DNA of 64,000 nt from Botrytis cinerea B05.10. Lineage: Eukaryota > Ascomycota > Leotiomycetes > Helotiales > Sclerotiniaceae. Position 1 is the stretch's first letter. Every line of letters starts with the position of its first letter. Positions 58,923 to 64,000 of this stretch are shown here, one piece after another. Made by a program: the position numbers and the translations under genes. The stretch lies in contig NC_037315.1 of assembly GCF_000143535.2 (NCBI RefSeq), positions 186,001-250,000 on the forward strand. The letters run 5' to 3'. The notes below the pieces were generated by a model. It did no database searches, was not told the origin of the DNA, and was given only the letters and a program-made list of their open reading frames with translations.

Positions 58923-61295
58923 ATGCCACACATGGATACCGATTTCCCTAGTTCAGAAAACAGCAGTAACTCAGAAAGGACCAAATGCCTATCCAAAATG
59001 CTTGTAGCTCCACCATCATCACCCCAAACACCTGATAAAAAATGCAGATTTTCCAAGCGCAGTTTTGAGAAGTCTCCATCACCTTCCCCAATATCAAAAT
59101 TCAATGCGGAATCTTTGGGGCACCTAGAAGGTTCACTTGACTTCACAGAAAAACGAACGGAAGTCCGGGACATTCCATCTCCACCAAAAAGACAACGAAT
59201 AACACAGACTGTGGTAGGAGGAGAGACAAACAATAAGTTTGACATAACCGAGGTCAAACCTAAGATTCGCGAGAGTCCTCTATCAAGAAGAGAGAGACGA
59301 ATTTTAGAGAAAAGACGCAGACTACAGCTGGTGATAAGAGGAAAAGAGAAGGTAGATGACATTGTTGCCGCTCCATTGACAAGTCTTGCAGACGAAACTC
59401 GTTGTGGAAATGATCCCGCCGTGGAAGACAGAGACATAAAACAGGACAACGGGAAGGTGGAAGAGACTCAAGTACCTCCGAAAATTGAACAAATGAAACC
59501 AGAAAGTGGAATTGGTATTAACTCGACCAATCTCGAGATGGATTTATTTGATGGAAATAAAGAAATGGTTGATGGATCCAAAATTCTTTCCCCACGCCCA
59601 GAACCAAATGAGCTCATCTCACACGAAAAGAAAGATTCGGGAGTTTATTTGGAATTTCTCGAGTTATTGTATGGCGAGACAGGACCAGAAGCTAAGAAAG
59701 AGATGAAAGAATTAGCCCTCGTTATTGAGAGCGTGAAACGCATGTTAATGAGTGGAAAATTAGAAAGACAATTGCAGAAGATTGATAACAGAAAGACAAG
59801 AGATAAAATGTATCTCAAGGCCTTGGAGTCTTTGAACGACGACACGGCAACAGAGTCTAACAACAGAAACGAAGATCTTGGGCTCATCATTGAAATCTTT
59901 AAATTTGTTCGAAGCGGACAGTTGGCAAAGGACTTACAGATATTGAGAGAAATTTTCGAAGCGTGTCAGAGAGGCATGGACCGGTTGATTAAAGAGGCAG
60001 AAGCGGCTTATGCAAGAAAGTCGCAAGAAGAGCAGCTTATTTCGCCCATTTCATCCAAGGGTTCTATTTCTTCTGAAAGTGACTGTCAAGTTGTTGTGCC
60101 TCTAACAAAAGAATATGAAGCTATCACAATAAACGACATACCAGACAAGAAATTTGGAGGGGTTGAATCGATAGGAAAAATTTCGGAGAAGGTCTGGAAA
60201 GAGTCAGTTTGGGCGGCCACGAAGCCTCAATGGAGAGAGGATTTTCCATTGCCTGCAGATTTCGACGAGGAAGCTGTTATGTTGCAACAAGCTTTTATTC
60301 AGTCAAACTATGACGAGTTTGTAAGATCAAAGAGCTGCCGTGCCGCCTCTTGCTCAACCACTTATGGAAACGATATCATCGAAAAGAAACCCAATACCAC
60401 CATCATAGGAGGCTTTGAGAAGGCGAAAGAAGAAAACATTGAGGGCATTAGCCTTGAAGACCAACAGGATGCTGATGATGAGAGCTCTGATACGTCCGAG
60501 TCTGAATCTGCCCACTGCAGTGCCTATAGTAGTGATGAAGAAAACGAGCTCGACACAAACAAAACAAGCGAAGTGGAAAAACTGACTGAAAACAAGGATT
60601 TTTCGGATGCATCAATCGAATGCACAATGAAGGACCTTGTCGTTGCTACTGTAGATCAATTGAAACAAGACTTCATAAGTATGTTTCACAAGAAGCGTTG
60701 TGAATCGACTGGGAACGAGTTCGACAATCTTACGGACGAAAAGTTTGTCGCAACTACTGCAGCAGTGGTAAGAAGAACATTAAAATTCTTGAATTTGGAC
60801 GCATTTAGTGAGGCATTGAAAAAAGCAACTGAAGATGTATTGGCAGAGGGAAAAGAAAAACAGAGTTGCTGTGTTACTACATCTGAATACGCAGCCTCTA
60901 TTGAACAAGAAATCTTCAAGAAGTGGACTATCGCCTATCCAGAGGGTATTCCAATGCATTCTTTTGAATTCGCGCGAGCCATCCATATCGTTATCTCCCT
61001 CACAAGGTCTACTCCCTACAACTGTGCTATCCTTGAAGACACCCCTGAATGCAAGTACGATGCATTAGTAGTCTATATCCAATACTACTTGGATACGTGT
61101 ACCGAAAAAAGGCGCACAGAACTTGTTGAGGGACATTCGCTTGATCAACAGCTTCAAACGATCAGAGAAATGCACTCTTTTGTTTATTGGTGGAAGGAAG
61201 TGAGTGAGGAACTTGAAGGATTGTGGGGGGAGTTAGTACTGAATAGGGAGGCTCTAGAGAACTATGATGCATATGGAGGTAGTTGGAGTAAGTAA
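58923..61295 (+). CDS. Hypothetical 790-residue charged protein
   Basis: Single-exon gene. The start is the ATG at 58923 (MPHMDTDFPSS); the open frame extends 147 bp upstream but begins with GTG, not ATG. Residues 1-170 are Ser/Pro/Lys-rich and look disordered, with SPQTP and SPSP sites for proline-directed kinases and basic clusters (RRERRILEKRRRLQL) that could be nuclear signals. The middle (about 230-370) is helical and may form coiled coils (LEFLELLYGETGPEAKKEM). An acidic stretch (about 555-600, DADDESSDTSESESAHC) precedes a folded-looking C-terminal part with ATVDQLKQDFISMFHKK and FEFARAIHIVISLT. No known domain is recognised. It lies in tandem with the HExxH gene, 620 bp downstream, and both may be lineage-restricted. 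Confidence 0.7.
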   Translation: MPHMDTDFPSSENSSNSERTKCLSKMLVAPPSSPQTPDKKCRFSKRSFEKSPSPSPISKFNAESLGHLEGSLDFTEKRTEVRDIPSPPKRQRITQTVVGGETNNKFDITEVKPKIRESPLSRRERRILEKRRRLQLVIRGKEKVDDIVAAPLTSLADETRCGNDPAVEDRDIKQDNGKVEETQVPPKIEQMKPESGIGINSTNLEMDLFDGNKEMVDGSKILSPRPEPNELISHEKKDSGVYLEFLELLYGETGPEAKKEMKELALVIESVKRMLMSGKLERQLQKIDNRKTRDKMYLKALESLNDDTATESNNRNEDLGLIIEIFKFVRSGQLAKDLQILREIFEACQRGMDRLIKEAEAAYARKSQEEQLISPISSKGSISSESDCQVVVPLTKEYEAITINDIPDKKFGGVESIGKISEKVWKESVWAATKPQWREDFPLPADFDEEAVMLQQAFIQSNYDEFVRSKSCRAASCSTTYGNDIIEKKPNTTIIGGFEKAKEENIEGISLEDQQDADDESSDTSESESAHCSAYSSDEENELDTNKTSEVEKLTENKDFSDASIECTMKDLVVATVDQLKQDFISMFHKKRCESTGNEFDNLTDEKFVATTAAVVRRTLKFLNLDAFSEALKKATEDVLAEGKEKQSCCVTTSEYAASIEQEIFKKWTIAYPEGIPMHSFEFARAIHIVISLTRSTPYNCAILEDTPECKYDALVVYIQYYLDTCTEKRRTELVEGHSLDQQLQTIREMHSFVYWWKEVSEELEGLWGELVLNREALENYDAYGGSWSK

Positions 61296-62393
61296 GGATG
61301 AGGCTGGAAGAGATTGAATTTTGTGCATGGGAACTTTGGGGATATGCCAGTAGGATGGCTGCTGCCACGACGCTAGTCTGAGATTGCTTTAAAGCTCATA
61401 AGTGGAGGATTAGAGATTATCTTTATTGACGCGACGCTTGTAGTTCTTGATATTCAACAACAAAAAATGAAATATAATTTAGCTCAAAATTTCTCATATT
61501 CTCATCTTCTAGTTGTTTTCAAAGACGTTTGCCTCAAGGTCAACTCCTGCTGTTAGAACAGAGTATTTCGTATTCCAACTTCGATCTGGCGTGGGTTAAA
61601 ACCCATGAATACGCTTTTTTGTTGTTTTTGTGAGAAGAAATACTGTTGTTTAGAGTTTGTGATTAGACATGTTTGAGATGATAACCTCGAACTTTATAAG
61701 AGACTCGGGAATCTATACGGTCACCTGACACTCACGTGCTGAACCGAATCAACCAATATCTTGATCGAATCTCGAAAACTCCAGACAGAGTTCAGGAATG
61801 ATGTGGTCTTCTTGGACATCTGAGTATGTCCCACAGATATACACTTTTCCAGTTCCATTGCGGATCCCAGTCACTCTCGGTGCCCTCGGAAGTCATTATC
61901 CCGATTTCCACAAACTCAAAAGGACTCAATCCCCAACTGCGTATCCACGACACATCCTCACAACTTTACTTTACCACCAAATCCAAACATCCAAACATCC
62001 AAACATACGATCTGCATAAAGTATCCATGTATGTCTTCATCGCAGACCTCCTCACGCCAAGTGACATACCGGCAATGGCGTACATGTCCGCATCTCCCCT
62101 GTCCGCTGCCCTACCCCGCATTCTGCGTTAGCAACTCCCACGACAGGCATAGATTATGATGATCATCCAGAACAAAGCACATTCAAGAGAACACGAAGAG
62201 ATGCACAGAGGAGGGGGCATTGTAACGTCGTATGGCATCGTGGACAATGGGCATAAGTGGAGACTTCGGGTTTGTACAAACAAGCTGGAGACAGGTATGA
62301 AAGATGTCTACACCCCAGGAATTTGGAGATTCTTATCTTCTCTTCGGAATCGAGTCGCGCGTTGTGAGATTTCTTCACATCGAAACGTTAGCC
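61296..62393. other. Spacer before the GH92 gene
   Basis: No supported gene. An in-frame open stretch from 62304 runs into the GH92 signal peptide but adds polar residues and is likely leader. A short CATCCAAA direct repeat lies at about 61983-62006. Confidence 0.5.
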
Positions 62394-64000
62394 ATGAGGG
62401 TTTTATCACAATGGAGGGCTCTACTCCTGAGTCTAGTAATAGTGGCAGATGTTGGAATTGGAAGTCAGATAGAGAAGGAATTTGATGTTTTTAAATACGT
62501 CGATCCATTCATTGGAACTGCGAAAGGAGGTGTGTTCTGTTGATTCTAACTTCCTGACATATGTTGAGAATTGTTACTGACATACTCACAGGTCATGTGT
62601 TTCCTGGGGCGACTTTACCCTTCGGTAAGCTTTATTGACTCCTCCTTTGACGATTCGAGCTCATCAGTTTCAAGGTATGGCAAAAGCAGTTGCAGATGTA
62701 AACAATCCCGATGAAAAGCAAGGAGGGTTTGCCTCAGATAATTCCGATATCACAGGATTCTCTCATATGCACGATTCCGGCACGGGTGGTGTAAGTACGA
62801 CTACTTTATGAGAAAATTACTTTACTGATCCAAACACAAGTCACCATCACTTGGAAATTTCCCATTATTTCCTCAAACAGGTTGTCCTGGAGATATCTTG
62901 AATAATTGTTTCTTCACCAAAACCGATCGAGCATCGAGAAGGATTAATGGAACTGCCGAAGCCCATCCAGGATACTTTGCCGTATCGTTAAACACTTCGA
63001 TTCACACTGAAGTAACTGTCACAAATCATACCGCACTATACCGGTTTACTTTCCCTTCGAATTCGTCGTCTAATGATTCGTATTCCACTCAACAGGCTCC
63101 TCTACCTTATAGCCCACTCATCTTAGTAGATCTGACGGATTTGCCTGAGTCTCGATCAAATGGTTCAGTCCAAGTCGATCCAGACACCGGAAGACTGTCC
63201 GGCACCGGAACATTTAATCCTTCATTTGGAATTGGAAGCTATGATTTGCATTTTTGTGCCGATTTCAAAGGTGCAGAAATCCGAGACACGGGAGTTTTCA
63301 TAAATAACCGCGCTGGAAGTGAACCCAAGAATCTAAGTGTAACACCCGATGGCATAAACTCACCTCCTCTTCCCGCCGGAGCCTGGACACAATTTAAAGC
63401 ACCAGCCAGCAATCAAATCCTTGCTCGAGTAGGTGTGTCATTCATCAGCATCGCAAAAGCTTGTCAAAATGCCGAGAACGAAATACCCGATTTTGATTTC
63501 GAGAAAGTGTTGACTGCTGCTGAAGATGCGTGGAGAGAAAAACTTTCGGTCATTAGTGTTGATGCTACAGGTGTTAGTGATGAACTCCAAACTGTTTTTT
63601 GGTCTGGCACTTACAGGGCCATGATTTCACCACAAGATTATACTGGGGAGAATCCATTGTGGGACAGCGATGAACCTTATTATGATTCCTATTATTGTAT
63701 CTGGGATTCTTTTAGAAGTATTCATCCCTTGTTGACTTTGTTGGATCCATATAGTCAGACACAAATGGTGAGGAGTTTGATTGATGTTTACCGTCATGAA
63801 GGTTTGTTTCTACAATGATTATTTTGATAGAATTGCTCTCTAATTTTTACTTTCAGGAAAACTCCCGGATTGTCGAATGTCGCTTTGTAAAGGATTTACT
63901 CAGGGAGGTTCGAATGCAGACATTGTTTTAGCAGACTCTTATGTCAAGAACATTACTCAGGACGTGGACTGGGCAATTGGTTATGAAGCAGTAGTATCCG
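62394..64000 (+). CDS. GH92 alpha-mannosidase, 3' end outside the window
   Basis: Calcium-dependent exo-alpha-mannosidase family acting on alpha-1,2 and related mannosides, here secreted. Exons so far: 62394-62529, 62592-62624, 62675-62790, 62841-63801 and 63857 to the window edge; all junctions keep frame. A signal peptide (RALLLSLVIVADVG) follows the ATG. GH92 landmarks are VDPFIGTAKGGHVFPGATLP (pieced over intron 1), GMAKAVADVN, ITGFSHMHDSGTGG, SPSLGNFPLFP, FWSGTYRAMISPQ and YYCIWDSFRSIHPLL. GKLPDCRMSLCKGFTQGGSNAD leads toward the catalytic domain, which is cut off. A 33-bp second exon is unusually small. About 460 of an expected 750-850 residues are present. It may trim mannan or host glycoproteins. 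Confidence 0.93.

Overview
The window looks like nuclear DNA of a filamentous ascomycete. Genes are spread out, introns are short (about 45-140 bp, GT...AG with CTAAC/CTGAC-type branch sites), many products are secreted, and intergenic DNA is rich in microsatellites. Gene content (class I-like and class II hydrophobins, AA9 and GH12 plant cell wall enzymes, GH92 mannosidase, RTA1 protein, tyrosinase) fits a plant-associated or saprotrophic Leotiomycete such as a Sclerotiniaceae species. That placement is inference from style and content, not a database match.

Layout. 1-7.1 kb: no intact gene; low-complexity DNA and a frameshifted minus-strand relic (about 1.8-3.35 kb). 7.2-14.5 kb: a secreted tyrosinase (+) and a 1558-residue ABCC transporter (-) with one GC-AG intron and one oversized intron holding G/C-rich palindromes. 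14.5-18.8 kb: long microsatellite-rich spacer. 18.8-21.2 kb: CAF-1 subunit B (Cac2-like). 23.2-23.9 kb: class I-like hydrophobin. 25.0-28.1 kb: an 11-exon GT28-type sterol glucosyltransferase-like gene with a 13-bp tandem repeat just before its start. 29.9-33.0 kb: RTA1 membrane protein, then an AA9 lytic polysaccharide monooxygenase with CBM1. 34.8-38.0 kb: GH12 glucanase with a long Ser/Thr tail and a secreted histidine phosphatase. 38.65-39.65 kb: a broken OPT oligopeptide transporter. 42.9 kb: class II hydrophobin-like protein. 44.9 kb: a 353-bp PIF/Harbinger-like MITE. 46.1-46.9 kb: a secreted Kex2-type repeat precursor. 48.3-52 kb: a frameshifted hypothetical gene, an SDR and a small cysteine-containing secreted protein. 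53.9-61.3 kb: a secreted protein, a six-exon HExxH protein and an orphan 790-residue protein. 62.4 kb to the end: GH92 alpha-mannosidase, cut by the window edge.

There is no single operon-like pathway. The shared theme is the cell surface and secretome: surface coating (two hydrophobins), wall and polymer attack (AA9, GH12, GH92), phenol oxidation (tyrosinase), export and membrane functions (ABCC, RTA1, lost OPT) and candidate secreted peptides. The most distinctive locus is the repeat precursor at 46113-46862. It has a signal peptide, a pro-region and eight near-identical 15-residue cores ending in LLALLPAGH; the first seven are followed by Lys-Arg sites and the eighth ends the protein. This is the architecture of fungal KEX2-processed repeat proteins, some of which yield pheromones, ribosomal cyclic peptides or membrane-active peptides. 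Its core has no Tyr or Cys and I recognise no tailoring gene beside it.
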